A DNA stretch of 64,000 bases from Hydractinia symbiolongicarpus (Eukaryota; Cnidaria; Hydrozoa; Anthoathecata; Hydractiniidae): the NCBI RefSeq assembly GCF_029227915.1, contig NC_079875.1:39763201-39827200 (forward strand). Reading direction: 5' to 3'. A program made the translations under genes and the position numbers. This document shows, one piece after another, positions 24,532-38,005 of the stretch. The notes under the pieces are model-generated. The model did no database searches. It was not told the origin of the DNA and saw only the letters and a program-made list of their open reading frames with translations. Numbering within the stretch: position 1 is the first letter of the stretch; each line of letters starts with the position of its first letter.

Positions 24532-26776
24532 GGGCACTTAGGTAGCGCTTCATTTAAAAATTAAGCTAAAAAAAGTCATTTTTTTACTGTGGGACCTATC
24601 CTAGCCGTTAGCGCGCGTTGAAGAAAAAGCGACAGTTTCAAAAACTACAATTCATTGACTTTCTAACGGTGTCAGTCCGTTTGAGTTACAACGGTTGGGT
24701 CACATATTCGTACCAACATGTATTTAGCGATAATTTTCTGATATTACTAGGTTGCATCGCTTTTAACAATGAAACGATTGACTGTGGGACTTAATTGAGC
24801 TAACTCTGGACTGTCACCTGATAAATGTGATAAATGAGATAATTGGACACCAAGAAATAACATTCTTCTTATTTTGACGTGATTGCCGGAACTCAGCGAT
24901 TACACTGGCCGCTGTGGTAGCGCTTCATTTAAGAGTTTAGATAAATAAGTCATTTTTTACTGTGGGACCAATCCTATCCGTTATCGCGCGCTGAAGAAAT
25001 AGCGACAGTTTCAAAAACTGCATTTCATTGACTTTCTAACGGTGTCAGTCCGTTTGAGTTACAACGGTTGGGTAACATATTCGTACCAACATGTATTTAG
25101 CGATATTTTTCTGATATTACTAGGTTGCATCGCTTTTAACAATGAAACGATTGACTGTGGGACTTAATTGAGCTAACTTTGGACTGTGACCTGATAAATG
25201 TGATAAATAAGACAATTGGACTCCAAGAAATAACATTCTTGTTAATTTGACGTGATTGCCGGAACTCAGCGGTTACACTGGGCACTGTGGTAGCGCTTCA
25301 TTTAAAAATTAAGCTAAAAAAAGTCATTTTTTTACTGTGGGACCTATCCTAGCCGTTAGCGCGCGTTGAAGAAAAAGCGACAGTTTCAAAAACTACATTT
25401 CATTGACTTTCTAGCGGTGTCAGTCCGTTTGAGTTACAACGGTTGGGTCACATATTCGTACCAACATGTATTTAGCGATATTTTTCTGATATTACTAAGT
25501 TGCATCGCTTTTAACTATGAAACGATTGACTGTGGGACTTAATTGAGCTAACTTTGGACTGTCACCTGATAAATGTGATAAATGAGACAATTGGACACCA
25601 AGAAATAACATTCTTCTTAATTTGACGTGATTGCCGGAACTCAGCGATTACACTGGCCGCTGTGGTAGCGCTTCATTTAAGAGTTTCGATAAATAAGTTA
25701 TTTTTTACCGTGGGACCAATCCTATCCGTTATCGCGCGCTGAAGAAATAGCGACAGTTTCAAAAACTGCATTTCATTGACATTCTAACGGTGTCAGTTCG
25801 TTTGAGTTACAACGGTTGTGTCACATATTCGTACCAACATGTATTTAGCGATATTTTTCTGATATTACTAGGTTGCATCGCTTTTAACAATGAAACGATT
25901 GACTGTGGGACTTAATTGAGCTAACTTTGGACTGTGACCTGATAAATGTGATAAATAAGACAATTGGACTCCAAGAAATAACATTCTTGTTAATTTGACG
26001 TGATTGCCGGAACTCAGCGGTTACACTGGGCACTGTGGTAGCGCTTCATTTAAAAAATTAAGCTAAAAAAATTCATTTTTTTACTGTGGGACCTATCCTA
26101 GCCGTTAGCGCGCGTTGAAGAAAAAGCGACAGTTTCAAAAACTACATTTCATTGACTTTCTAACGGTGTCAGTCCGTTTGAGTTACAACGGTTGGGTCAC
26201 ATATTCGTACCAACATGTATTTAGCGATATTTTTCTGATATTACCAGGTTGCATCGCTTTTAACTATGAAACGATTGACTGTGGGACTTAATTGAGCTAA
26301 CTTTGGACTGTCACCTGATAAATGTGATAAATGAGACAATTGGACACCAAGAAATAACATTCTTCTTAATTTGACGTGATTGCCGGAACTCAGCGATTAC
26401 ACTGGCCGCTGTGATAGCGCTTCATTTAAGAGTTTAGATAAATAAGTCATTTTTTACTGTGGGACCAATCCTATCCGTTATCGCGCGCTGAAAAAATAGC
26501 GACAGTTTCAAAAACTGCATTTCATTGACTTTCTAACGGTGTCAGTCCGTTTGAGTTACAACGGTTGGGTCACATATTCGTACCAACATGTATTTAGCGA
26601 TATTTTTCTGATATTACTAGGTTGCATCGCTTTTAACTATGAAACGATTGACTGTGGGACTTAATTGAGCTAACTTTGGACTGTCACCTGATAAATGTGA
26701 TAAATGAGACAATTGGACACCAAGAAATAACATTCTTCTTAATTTGACGTGATTGCCGGAACTCAGCGATTACACT

Positions 26777-27900
26777 GGCCGCTGTGGTAGCGCTTCATTT
26801 AAGAGTTTCGATAAATAAGTTATTTTTTACCGTGGGACCAATCCTATCCGTTATCGCGCGCTGAAGAAATAGCGACAGTTTCAAAAACTGCATTTCATTG
26901 ACATTCTAACGGTGTCAGTTCGTTTGAGTTACAACGGTTGTGTCACATATTCGTACCAACATGTATTTAGCGATATTTTTCTGATATTACTAGGTTGCAT
27001 CGCTTTTAACAATGAAACGATTGACTGTGGGACTTAATTGAGCTAACTTTGGACTGTGACCTGATAAATGTGATAAATAAGACAATTGGACTCCAAGAAA
27101 TAACATTCTTGTTAATTTGACGTGATTGCCGGAACTCAGCGGTTACACTGGGCACTGTGGTAGCGCTTCATTTAAAAAATTAAGCTAAAAAAATTCATTT
27201 TTTTACTGTGGGACCTATCCTAGCCGTTAGCGCGCGTTGAAGAAAAAGCGACAGTTTCAAAAACTACATTTCATTGACTTTCTAACGGTGTCAGTCCGTT
27301 TGAGTTACAACGGTTGGGTCACATATTCGTACCAACATGTATTTAGCGATATTTTTCTGATATTACTAGGTTGCATCGCTTATAACTATGAAACGATTGA
27401 CTGTGGGACTTAATTGAGCTAACTTTGGACTGTCACCTAATAAATGTGATAAATGAGACCATTGGACACCAAGAAGTAACATTCTTCTTAATTTGACGTG
27501 ATTGCCGGAACTCAGCGGTTACACTGGGCACTGTGGTAGCGCTTCATTTAAAAATTAAGCTAAAAAAAGTCACTTTTTTGCTGTGGGACCAATCCTAGCC
27601 ATTATCTCGCGCTGAAGAAATAACGGCAGTTTCAAAAACTACATTTCATTGACTTTCTAACGGGGTCAGTCCGTTTGAGTTACAACGGTTGGGTCACATA
27701 TTCGTACAAACATGTATTTAGCGATATTTTTCTGATATTACTAGGTTCCATCGCTTTTAACTATGAAACGATTGACTGTGGGACTTAATTGAGCTAACTT
27801 TGGACTGTCACCTGATAAATGTGATAAATGAGACAATTGGACACCAAGAAATAACATTCTTCTTAATTTGACGTGATTGCCGGAACTCAGCGATTACACT
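26777..27900 (+). repeat. 1124-bp trimer (A-B-C), copy 1
   Basis: Three monomers (26777, 27150, 27526) repeated in tandem at 27901. Shared private variants: AAGTTATTTTTTACCGTGGG, AAAAAATTCATTTTTT, CGCTTATAACTATG, AGAAGTAACATTC, CACTTTTTTGCTGTGGG, TCGTACAAACATG and AGGTTCCATCGC. The preceding block 25655-26776 shares the first two monomer types but has an A monomer in third place. Confidence 0.92.
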
Positions 27901-29024
27901 GGCCGCTGTGGTAGCGCTTCATTTAAGAGTTTCGATAAATAAGTTATTTTTTACCGTGGGACCAATCCTATCCGTTATCGCGCGCTGAAGAAATAGCGAC
28001 AGTTTCAAAAACTGCATTTCATTGACATTCTAACGGTGTCAGTTCGTTTGAGTTACAACGGTTGTGTCACATATTCGTACCAACATGTATTTAGCGATAT
28101 TTTTCTGATATTACTAGGTTGCATCGCTTTTAACAATGAAACGATTGACTGTGGGACTTAATTGAGCTAACTTTGGACTGTGACCTGATAAATGTGATAA
28201 ATAAGACAATTGGACTCCAAGAAATAACATTCTTGTTAATTTGACGTGATTGCCGGAACTCAGCGGTTACACTGGGCACTGTGGTAGCGCTTCATTTAAA
28301 AAATTAAGCTAAAAAAATTCATTTTTTTACTGTGGGACCTATCCTAGCCGTTAGCGCGCGTTGAAGAAAAAGCGACAGTTTCAAAAACTACATTTCATTG
28401 ACTTTCTAACGGTGTCAGTCCGTTTGAGTTACAACGGTTGGGTCACATATTCGTACCAACATGTATTTAGCGATATTTTTCTGATATTACTAGGTTGCAT
28501 CGCTTATAACTATGAAACGATTGACTGTGGGACTTAATTGAGCTAACTTTGGACTGTCACCTAATAAATGTGATAAATGAGACAATTGGACACCAAGAAG
28601 TAACATTCTTCTTAATTTGACGTGATTGCCGGAACTCAGCGGTTACACTGGGCACTGTGGTAGCGCTTCATTTAAAAATTAGGCTAAAAAAAGTCACTTT
28701 TTTGCTGTGGGACCAATCCTAGCCATTATCTCGCGCTGAAGAAATAACGGCAGTTTCAAAAACTACATTTCATTGACTTTCTAACGGGGTCAGTCCGTTT
28801 GAGTTACAACGGTTGGGTCACATATTCGTACAAACATGTATTTAGCGATATTTTTCTGATATTACTAGGTTCCATCGCTTTTAACTATGAAACGATTGAC
28901 TGTGGGACTTAATTGAGCTAACTTTGGACTGTCACCTGATAAATGTGATAAATGAGACAATTGGACACCAAGAAGTAACATTCTTCTTAATTTGACGTGA
29001 TTGCCGGAACTCAGCGGTTACACT
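27901..29024 (+). repeat. 1124-bp trimer (A-B-C), copy 2
   Basis: Second tandem copy with the same private variants. Small differences include AATTAGGCTAAAA here against AATTAAGCTAAAA in copy 1. Confidence 0.92.
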
Positions 29025-29395
29025 GGGCACTGTGGTAGCGCTTCATTTAAAAATTAAGCTAAAAAAGTTTTTTTACTGTGGGACCTATCCTAGCCGTTAT
29101 CGCGCGCTAAAGAAATAGCGACAGTTTCAAGAACTACATTTCATTGACTTTCTAACAGTGTCAGTCCGTTTGAGTTGCAACGGTTGGGTCACATATTCGT
29201 ACCAACATGTATTTAGCGATATTTTTCTGATATTACCAGGTTGCATCGCTTTTAACTATGAAACGATTGACTGTGGGACTTAATTGAGCTAACTTTGGAC
29301 TGTCACCTGATAAATGTGATAAATGAGACAAATGGACACCAAGAAATAACATTCTTCTTAATTTGACGTGATTGCCGGAACTCAGCGATTACACT
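29025..29395 (+). repeat. 371-bp short monomer (M79)
   Basis: The shortest non-deleted monomer. The usual AAAAAAAGTCATTTTTTTACTG is contracted to AAAAAAGTTTTTTTACTG, losing the TCAT between the A-run and the T-run, as expected of slippage between two homopolymer runs. It also carries CTAACAGTGTC and GAGTTGCAACGG. Confidence 0.85.
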
Positions 29396-32012
29396 GGCCG
29401 CTGTGGTAGCGCTTCATTTAAGAGTTTAGATAAATAAGTCATTTTTTACTGTGGGACCAATCCTATCCGTTATCGCGCGCTGAAAAAATAGCGACAGTTT
29501 CAAAAACTGCATTTCATTGACTTTCTAACGGTGTCAGTCCGTTTGAGTTACAACGGTTGGGTCACATATTCGTACCAACATGTATTTAGCGATATTTTTC
29601 TGATATTACTAGGTTGCATCGCTTTTAACTATGAAACGATTGACTGTGGGACTTAATTGAGCTAACTTTGGACTGTCACCTGATAAATGTGATAAATGAG
29701 ACAATTGGACACCAAGAAATAACATTCTTCTTAATTTGACGTGATTGCCGGAACTCAGCGATTACACTGGCCGCTGTGGTAGCGCTTCATTTAAGAGTTT
29801 CGATAAATAAGTCATTTTTTACCGTGGGACCAATCCTATCCGTTATCGCGCGCTGAAGAAATAGCGACAGTTTCAAAAACTGCATTACATTGACATTCTA
29901 ACGGTGTCAGTTCGTTTGAGTTACAACGGTTGGGTAACATATTCGTACCAACATGTATTTAGCGATATTTTTCTGATATTACTAGGTTGCATCGCTTTTA
30001 ACAATGAAACGATTGACTGTGGGATCTAATTGAGCTAACTTTGGACTGTGACCTGATAAATGTGATAAATAAGACAATTGGACTGCAAGAAATAACATTC
30101 TTGTTAATTTGACGTGATTGCCGGAACTCAGCGGTTACACTGGGCACTGTGGTAGCGCTTCATTTAAAAATTAAGCTAAAAAAAGTCATTTTTTTACTGT
30201 GGGACCTATCCTAGCCGTTAGCGCGCGTTGAAGAAAAAGCGACAGTTTCAAAAACTACATTTCATTGACTCTCTAACGGTGTCAGTCCGTTTGAGTTACA
30301 ACGGTTGTGTCACATATTCGTACCAACATGTATTTAGCGATATTTTTCTGATATTACTAGGTTGCATCGCTTTTAACTATGAAACGATTGACTGTGGGAC
30401 ATAATTGAGCTAACATTGGACTGTCACCTGATAAATGTGATAAATGCGACAATTGGACACCAAGAAATAACATTCTTCTTAATTTGACGTGATTGCCGGA
30501 ACTCAGCGATTGCACTGGCCGCTGTGGTAGCGCTTCATTTAAGAGTTTAGATAAATAAGTCATTCTTTACTGTGGGACCAATCCTATCCGTTATCGCGCG
30601 CTGAAGAAAAAGCGACAGTTTCAAAATCTACATTTCATTGACTCTCTAACGGTGTCAGTCCGTTTGAGTTACAACGGTTGGGTCACATATTCGTACCAAC
30701 ATGTATTTAGCGATATTTTTCTGATATTACTAGGTTGCATCGCTTTTAACTATGAAACGATTGACTGTGGGACTTAATTGAGCTAACTTTGGACTGTCAC
30801 CTGATAAATGTGATAAATGAGACAATTGGACACCAAGAAATAACATTCTTCTTAATTTTACGTGATTGCCGGAACTCAGCGATTACACTGGCCGCTGTGG
30901 TAGCGCTTCATTTAAGAGTTTAGATAAATAAGTCATTTTTTACTGTGGGACCAATCCTATCCGTTATCGCGCGCTGAAGAAATAGCGACAGTTTCAAAAA
31001 CTGCATTTCTTTGACTTTCTAACGGTGTCAGTCTGTTTGAGTTACAACAGTTGGGTAACATATTCGTACCAACATGTATTTAGCGATATTTTTCTGATAT
31101 TACTAGGTTGCATCGCTTTTAACAATGAAACGATTGACTGCGGGACTTAATTGAGCTAACTTTGGACTGTGACCTTATAAATGTGATAAATGAGACAATT
31201 GGACTCCAAGAAATAACATTCTTGTTAATTTGACGTGATTGCCGGAACTCAGCGATTACACTGGGCACTGTGGTAGCGCTTCATTTAAAAATTAAGCTAA
31301 AAAAAGTCATTTTTTTACTGTGGGACCTATCCTAGCCGTTAGCGCACGTTGAAGAAAAAGCAACAGTTTCAAAAACTAAATTTCATTGACTTTCTAACGG
31401 TGTCAGTCCGTTTGAATTACAACGGTTGTGTCACATATTCGTACCAACATCTATTTAGCGATATTTTTCTGATATTAGTAGGTTGCATCGCTTTTAACAA
31501 TGAAACGATTAACTGTGGGACTTAATTGAGCTAACTCTGGACTGTGACCTGATAAAGGTGATAAATAAGACAATTGGACTCCAAGAAATAACATTCTTGT
31601 TAATTTGACGTGATTGCCGGAACTCATTGGTTACACTGGGCACTGTGGTAGCGCTTCATTTAAAAATTAAGCTAAAAAAAGTCATTTTTTTACTGTGGGA
31701 CCTATCCTAGCCGTTAGCGCGCGTTGAAGAAAAAGCGACAGTTTCAAAAACTACATTTCATTGACTTTCTAACGGTGTCAGTCCGTTTAAGTTACAACGG
31801 TTGGGTCACATATTCGTACCAACATGTATTTAGCGATATTTTTCTGATATTACTAGGTTGCATCGCTTTTAACTATGAAACGATTGACTGTGGGACTTAA
31901 TTGAGCTAACTTTGGACTGTCACCTGATAAATGTGATAAATGAGACAATTGGACACCAAGAAATAACATTCTTCTTAATTTGACGTGATTGCCGGAACTC
32001 AGCGATTACACT

Positions 32013-35000
32013 TGCCGCTGTGGTTGCGCTTTATTTAAGAGTTTAGATAAATAAATCATTTTTTACTGTGGGACCAATCCTATCCGTTATCGCGCGCTGA
32101 AGAAATAGCGACAGTTTCAAAAACTACATTTCATCGACTTTCTAACGGTGTCAGTCCCTTTCACTTTCAACGGTTTGGTCACAAATACGTACCAACATGT
32201 ATTTAGCGATATTTTTCTGATATTACTAGGTTGCGTCGCTTTTAACTATGAAACGATTGACTGTGGGACTTAATTGAACTAACTTTGGACTGTCTCCTGA
32301 TAAATGTGATAAAGGAGACAATTGGACTCCAAGAAATAACATTCTTGTCAACTTGACATGATTGTCGAAACTCAGCGATTACACTGGGCTCTGTGGTAGC
32401 GCTTCATTTAAGAATTAAGATAAAAAAAAGTCCTTTTTTTATTGTGGGACCAATCCTAGCAGTTATCGCGCGCTGAAGAAATAGCGACAGTTTCAAGAAC
32501 TACATTTCATTGACTTTCTAACGGTGTCAGTCCATTTGAGTTACAACGGTTGGGTGACATATTCGTACCAACATGTATTTAGCGATATTTTTCTGATATT
32601 ACCAGGTTGCATCGCTTTTAACTATGAAACGATTGACTGTGGGACTTAATTGAGCTAACTTTGGGCTGTCACCTGATAAATGTGATAAAGGAGACAATTG
32701 GACTCCAAGAAAAAACATTCTTCTTAATTTGACATGATTGCCGAAACTCAGCGATTACACTGGGCTCTGTGGTAGCGCTTCATTTAAAAATTATGATAAA
32801 AAAAGTCACTTTTTTATTGTGGGACCAATCCTACCCGTTATCGAGCGCTGAAGAAATAGCGACAGTTTCAAAAACTACATTTCATTGACTTTCTAACGGT
32901 GTCAGTCCGTTTGAGTTTCAACGGTTGTGTCACATATTGGTACCAACATGAATTTAGCGATATTGTTTTGATATTACTAGGTTGCATCGCTTTTAACAAT
33001 GAAACGTTGACTGTGGAACTAAATTAAACTAACTTTAGACTGTGACCTGATAAATGTGATAAATAAGACAATTGGACTCCAAGAAATAACATTCTTCTTA
33101 ATTTGACGTGATTGCCGGAACTCAGCGATTACACTTGCCGCTGTGGTTGCGCTTTATTTAAGAGTTTAGATAAATAAGTCATTTTTTACTGTGGGACCAA
33201 TCCTATCCGTTATCGCGCGCTGAAGAAATAGCGACAGTTTCAAAAACTACATTTCATCGACTTTCTAACGGTGTCAGTCCCTTTCACTTTCAACGGTTTG
33301 GTCACAAATACGTACCAACATGTATTTAGCGATATTTTTCTGATATTACTAGGTTGCGTCGCTTTTAACTATGAAACGATTGACTGTGGGACTTAATTGA
33401 ACTAACTTTGGACTGTCTCCTGATAAATGTGATAAAGGAGACAATTGGACTCCAAGAAATAACATTCTTGTTAACTTGACATGATTGTCGAAACTCAGCG
33501 ATTACACTGGGCTCTGTGGTAGCGCTTCATTTAAGAATTAAGATAAAAAAAGTCCTTTTTTTATTGTGGGACCAATCCTAGCCGTTATCGCGCGCTGAAG
33601 AAATAGCGACAGTTTCAAAAACTACATTTCATCGACTTTCTAACGGTGTCAGTCCCTTTCACTTTCAACGGTTTGGTCACAAATACGTACCAACATGTAT
33701 TTAGCGATATTTTTCAGATATTACTAGGTTGCGTCGCTTTTAACTATGAAACGATTGACTGTGGGACTTAATTGAGCTAACTTTGGACTGTGACCTGATA
33801 AATGTGATAAATGAGACAATTGGACTCCAAGAAATAACATTCTTGTTAATTTGACGTGATTGCCGGAACTCAGCGATTACACTGGGCACTGTGGTAGCGC
33901 TTCAGTTAAAAATTAAGCTAAAAAAAGTCATTTTTTTACTGTGGGACCTATCCTAGCCGTTAGCGCGCGTTGAAAAAAAAGCAACAGTTTCAAAAACTAA
34001 ATTTCATTGACTTTCTAACAGTGTCAGTCCGTTTGAATTACAACGGTTGTGTCACATATTCGTACCAACATGTATTTAGCGATATTTTTCTGATATTAGT
34101 AGGTTGCATCGCTTTTAACAATGAAACGATTGACTGTGGGACTTAATTGAGCTAACTCTGGACTGTGACCTGATAAAAGTGATAAATAAGACAATTGGAC
34201 TCCAAGAAATAACATTCTTGTTAATTTGACGGGATTGCCGGAACTCATTGGTTACACTGGGCACTGTGGTAGCGCTTCATTTAAAAATTAAGCTAAAAAA
34301 AGTCATTTTTTTACTGTGGGACCTATCCTAGCCGTTAGCGCGCGTTGAAGAAAAAGCGACAGTTTCAAAAACTACATTTCATTGACTTTCTAACGGTGTC
34401 AGTCCGTTTGAGTTACAACGGTTGGGTCACATATTCGTACCAACATGTATTTAGCGATATTTTTCAGATATTACTAGGTTGCATCGCTTTTAACTATGAA
34501 ACGATTGACTGTGGGACTTAATTGAGCTAACTTTGGACTGTCACCTGATAAATGTGATAAATGAGAAAATTGGACACCAAGAAATAACATTCCTCTTAAT
34601 TTGACGTGATTGCCGGAACTCAGAGATTACACTTGCCGCTGTGGTTGCGCTTTATTTAAGAGTTTAGATAAATAAGTCATTTTTTACTGTGGGACCAATC
34701 CTATCCGTTATCGCGCGCTGAAGAAATAACGACAGTTTCAAAAACTACATTTCATCGACTTTCTAACGGTGTCAGTCCCTTTCACTTTCAACGGTTTCGT
34801 CACAAATACGTACCAACATGTATTTAGCGATATTTTTCTGATATTACTAGGTTGCGTCGCTTTTAACTATGAAACGATTGACTGTGGGACTTAATTGAGC
34901 TAACTTTGGGCTGTCACCTGATAAATGTGATAAAGGAGACAATTGGACTCCAAGAAATAACATTCTTGTTAACTTGACATGATTGGCGAAACTCAGCGAT

Positions 35001-38000
35001 TACACTGGGCTCTGAGGTAGCGCTTCATTTAAGAATTAAGATAAAAAAAAGTCCTTTTTTTATTGTGGGACCAATCCTAGCCGTTATCGCGCGCTAAAGA
35101 AATGGCAACAGTTTCAAGAACTACATTTCATTGACTTTCTAACGGTGTCAGTCCATTTGAGTTACAACGGTTGGGTGACATATTCGTACCAACATGTATT
35201 TAGCGATATTTTTCTGATATTACCAGGTTGTATCGCTTTTAACTATGAAACGATTGACTGTGGGACTTAATTGAGCTAACTTTGGGCTGTCACCTGATAA
35301 ATGTGATAAAGGAGACAATTGGACTCCAAGAAAAAACATCCTTCTTAATTTGACATGATTGCCGAAACTCAGCGATTACACTGGGCTCTGTGGTAGCGTT
35401 TCATTTAAAATTTATGATAAAAAAAGTCATTTTTTTATTGTGGGACCAATCCTACCCGTTATCGAGCGCTGAAGAAATAGCCACAATTTCAAAAACTACA
35501 TTTCATTGACTTTCTAACGGTGTCAGTCCGTTTGAGTTTCAACGGTTGCGTCACATATTGGTACCAACATGAATTTAGCGATATTGTTTTGATATTACTA
35601 GGTTGCATCGCTTTTAACAATGAAACGTTGACTGTGGAACTAAATTAAACTAACTTTAGACTGTGACCTGATAAATGTGATAAATAAGACAATTGGACTC
35701 CAAGAAATAACATTCTTCTTAATTTGACGTGATTGCCGAAACTCAGCGATTACACTGGGCTCTGTGGTAGCGCTTCATTTAAGAATTAAGATAAAAAAGT
35801 CATTTTCTTATTGTGGGACCAATCCTACCCGTTATCGCGCGCTGAAGAAATAGCAACTGTTTCAAAAACTACATTTCATTGACTTTCTAACGGTGTCAGT
35901 CCGTTTGGGTTACAACGGTTGGGTAACATATTCGTACCAACATGTTTTTAGCGATATTTTTCTGATATTACTAGGTTGCATGGCTGTTAACAATGAAACG
36001 ATTGACTGTGGGACTTAATTGAACTAACTTTGGACTGTCTCCTGATAAATGTGATAAAGGAGACAATTGGACTCCAAGAAATAACATTCTTGTTAACTTG
36101 ACATGATTGTCGAAACTCAGCGATTACACTGGGCTCTGTGGTAGCGCTTCATTTAAGAATTAAGATAAAAAAAAGTCCTTTTTTTATTGTGGGACCAATC
36201 CTAGCCGTTATCGCGCGCTGAAGAAATAGCGACAGTTTCAAAAACTACATTTCATCGACTTTCTAACGGTGTCAGTCCCTTTCACTTTCAACGGTTTGGT
36301 CACAAATACGTACCAACATGTATTTAGCGATATTTTTCAGATATTACTAGGTTGCGTCGCTTTTAACTATGAAACGATTGACTGTGGGACTTAATTGAGC
36401 TAACTTTGGACTGTGACCTGATAAATGTGATAAATGAGACAATTGGACTCCAAGAAATAACATTCTTGTTAATTTGACGTGATTGCCGGAACTCAGCGAT
36501 TACACTGGGCACTGTGGTAGCGCTTCATTTAAAAATTAAGCTAAAAAAAGTCATTTTTTTACTGTGGGACCTATCCTAGCCGTTAGCGCGCGTTGAAAAA
36601 AAAGCAACAGTTTCAAAAACTAAATTTCATTGACTTTCTAACAGTGTCAGTCCGTTTGAATTACAACGGTTGTGTCACATATTCGTACCAACATGTATTT
36701 AGCGATATTTTTCTGATATTAGTAGGTTGCATCGCTTTTAACAATGAAACGATTGACTGTGGGACTTAATTGAGCTAACTCTGGACTGTGACCTGATAAA
36801 AGTGATAAATGAGACATTTGGACTCCAAGAAATAACATTCTTGTTAACTTGACGGGATTGCCGGAACTCATTGGTTACACTGGGCACTGTGGTAGCGCTT
36901 CATTTAAAAATTAAGCTAAAAAAAGTCATTTTTTTACTGTGGGACCTATCCTAGCCGTTAACGCGCGTTGAAGAAAAAGCGACAGTTTCAAAAACTACAT
37001 TTCATTGACTTTCTAACGGTGTCAGTCCGTTTGAGTTACAACGGTTGGGTCACATATTCGTACCAACATGTATTTAGCGATATTTTTCTGATATTACTAG
37101 GTTGCATCGCTTTTAACTATGAAACGATTGACTGTGGGACTTAATTGAGCTAACTTTGGGCTGTTACCTGATAAATGTGATAAAGGAGACAATTGGACTC
37201 CAAGAAAAAAACATTCTTCTTAATTTGACATGATTGCCGAAACTCAGCGATTACACTGGGCTCTGTGGTAGCGTTTCATTTAAAAATTATGATAAAAAAA
37301 GTCATTTTTTTATTGTGGGACCAATCCTACCCGTTATCGAGCGCTGAAGAAATAGCGACAGTTTCAAAAACTACATTTCATTGACTTTCTAACGGTGTCA
37401 GTCCGTTTGAGTTTCAACGGTTGCGTCACATATTGGTACCAACATGAATTTAGCGATATTGTTTTGATATTACTAGGTTGCATCGCTTTTAACAATAAAA
37501 CGTTGACTGTGGAACTAAATTAAACTAACTTTAGACTGTGACCTGATAAATGTGATAAATAAGACAATTGGACTCCAAGAAATAACATTCTTCTTAATTT
37601 GACGTGATTGCCGAAACTCAGCGATTACACTGGGCTCTGTGGTAGCGCTTCATTTAAGAATTAAGATAAAAAAGTCATTTTCTTATTGTGGGACCAATCC
37701 TACCCGTTATCGCGCGCTGAAGAAATAGCAACTGTTTCAAAAACTACATTTCATTGACTTTCTAACGGTGTCAGTCCGTTTGGGTTACAACGGTTGGGTA
37801 ACATATTCGTACCAACATGTATTTAGCGATATTTTTCTGATATTACTAGGTTGCATCGCTTTTAACTATGAAACGATTGACTGTGGGAGTTAATTGAGGT
37901 AACTTTGGACTGTCACCTGATAAATGTGATAAAAGAGACAATTGGACTCCAAGAAAAAACATTCTTCTTAATTTGACATGATTGCCGAAACTCAGCGAAT

Positions 38001-38005
38001 ACACT
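32013..38005 (+). repeat. Shuffled higher-order region (M87-M102), offsets of 3, 5 and 7 monomers
   Basis: Starts: 32013, 32386, 32762, 33136, 33509, 33884, 34259, 34634, 35007, 35383, 35757, 36131, 36507, 36882, 37258, 37632. Private markers define the repeats: CCCTTTCACTTTCAACGG with ACAAATACGTACC (about 32156, 33278, 33654, 34776, 36274); start CTTGCCGCTGTGGTTGCGC (32013, 33136, 34634); CCCGTTATCGAGCGCTG (M89, M96, M101); GTCATTTTCTTATTG (M97, M102; offset 1875 bp). The longest clear match is roughly 33400-34530 against 36020-37150 (offset 2622 bp), sharing GTTGAAAAAAAAGCAAC and ATATTAGTAGG. Confidence 0.87.

Larger units (their letters stand above)
22290..32012 (+). repeat. A/B alternating satellite region (M61-M86), ~748-bp dimer with trimer variants
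   Basis: Type A starts GGCCGCTGTGG, has GAGTTT(C/A)GATAAATAAGT and CCTATCCGTTATCGCGCGCTG. Type B starts GGGCACTG, has AATTAAGCTAAAAAAAGTC, GGGACCTATCC and GCGCGTTGAAGAAAAAGC. Starts and types: 22290 A, 22663 B, 23038 A, 23411 A, 23784 B, 24159 A, 24532 B, 24907 A, 25280 B, 25655 A, 26028 B, 26404 A, 26777 A, 27150 B, 27526 C, 27901 A, 28274 B, 28650 C, 29025 D, 29396 A, 29769 A, 30142 B, 30517 A, 30890 A, 31263 B, 31638 B. Type C has CACTTTTTTGCTGTGGG; D is a short variant. A further match at an offset of 2992 bp links about 26240-26900 with 29232-29892 (shared ATTACCAGGTTGC and CTGAAAAAATAGCG). Confidence 0.9.

Noticed and set aside
30357-30563. 68-codon minus-strand frame crossing a monomer boundary
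   Set aside because: It arises because a few point changes in this monomer extend the usual satellite frame; it occurs once and has no recognisable product.
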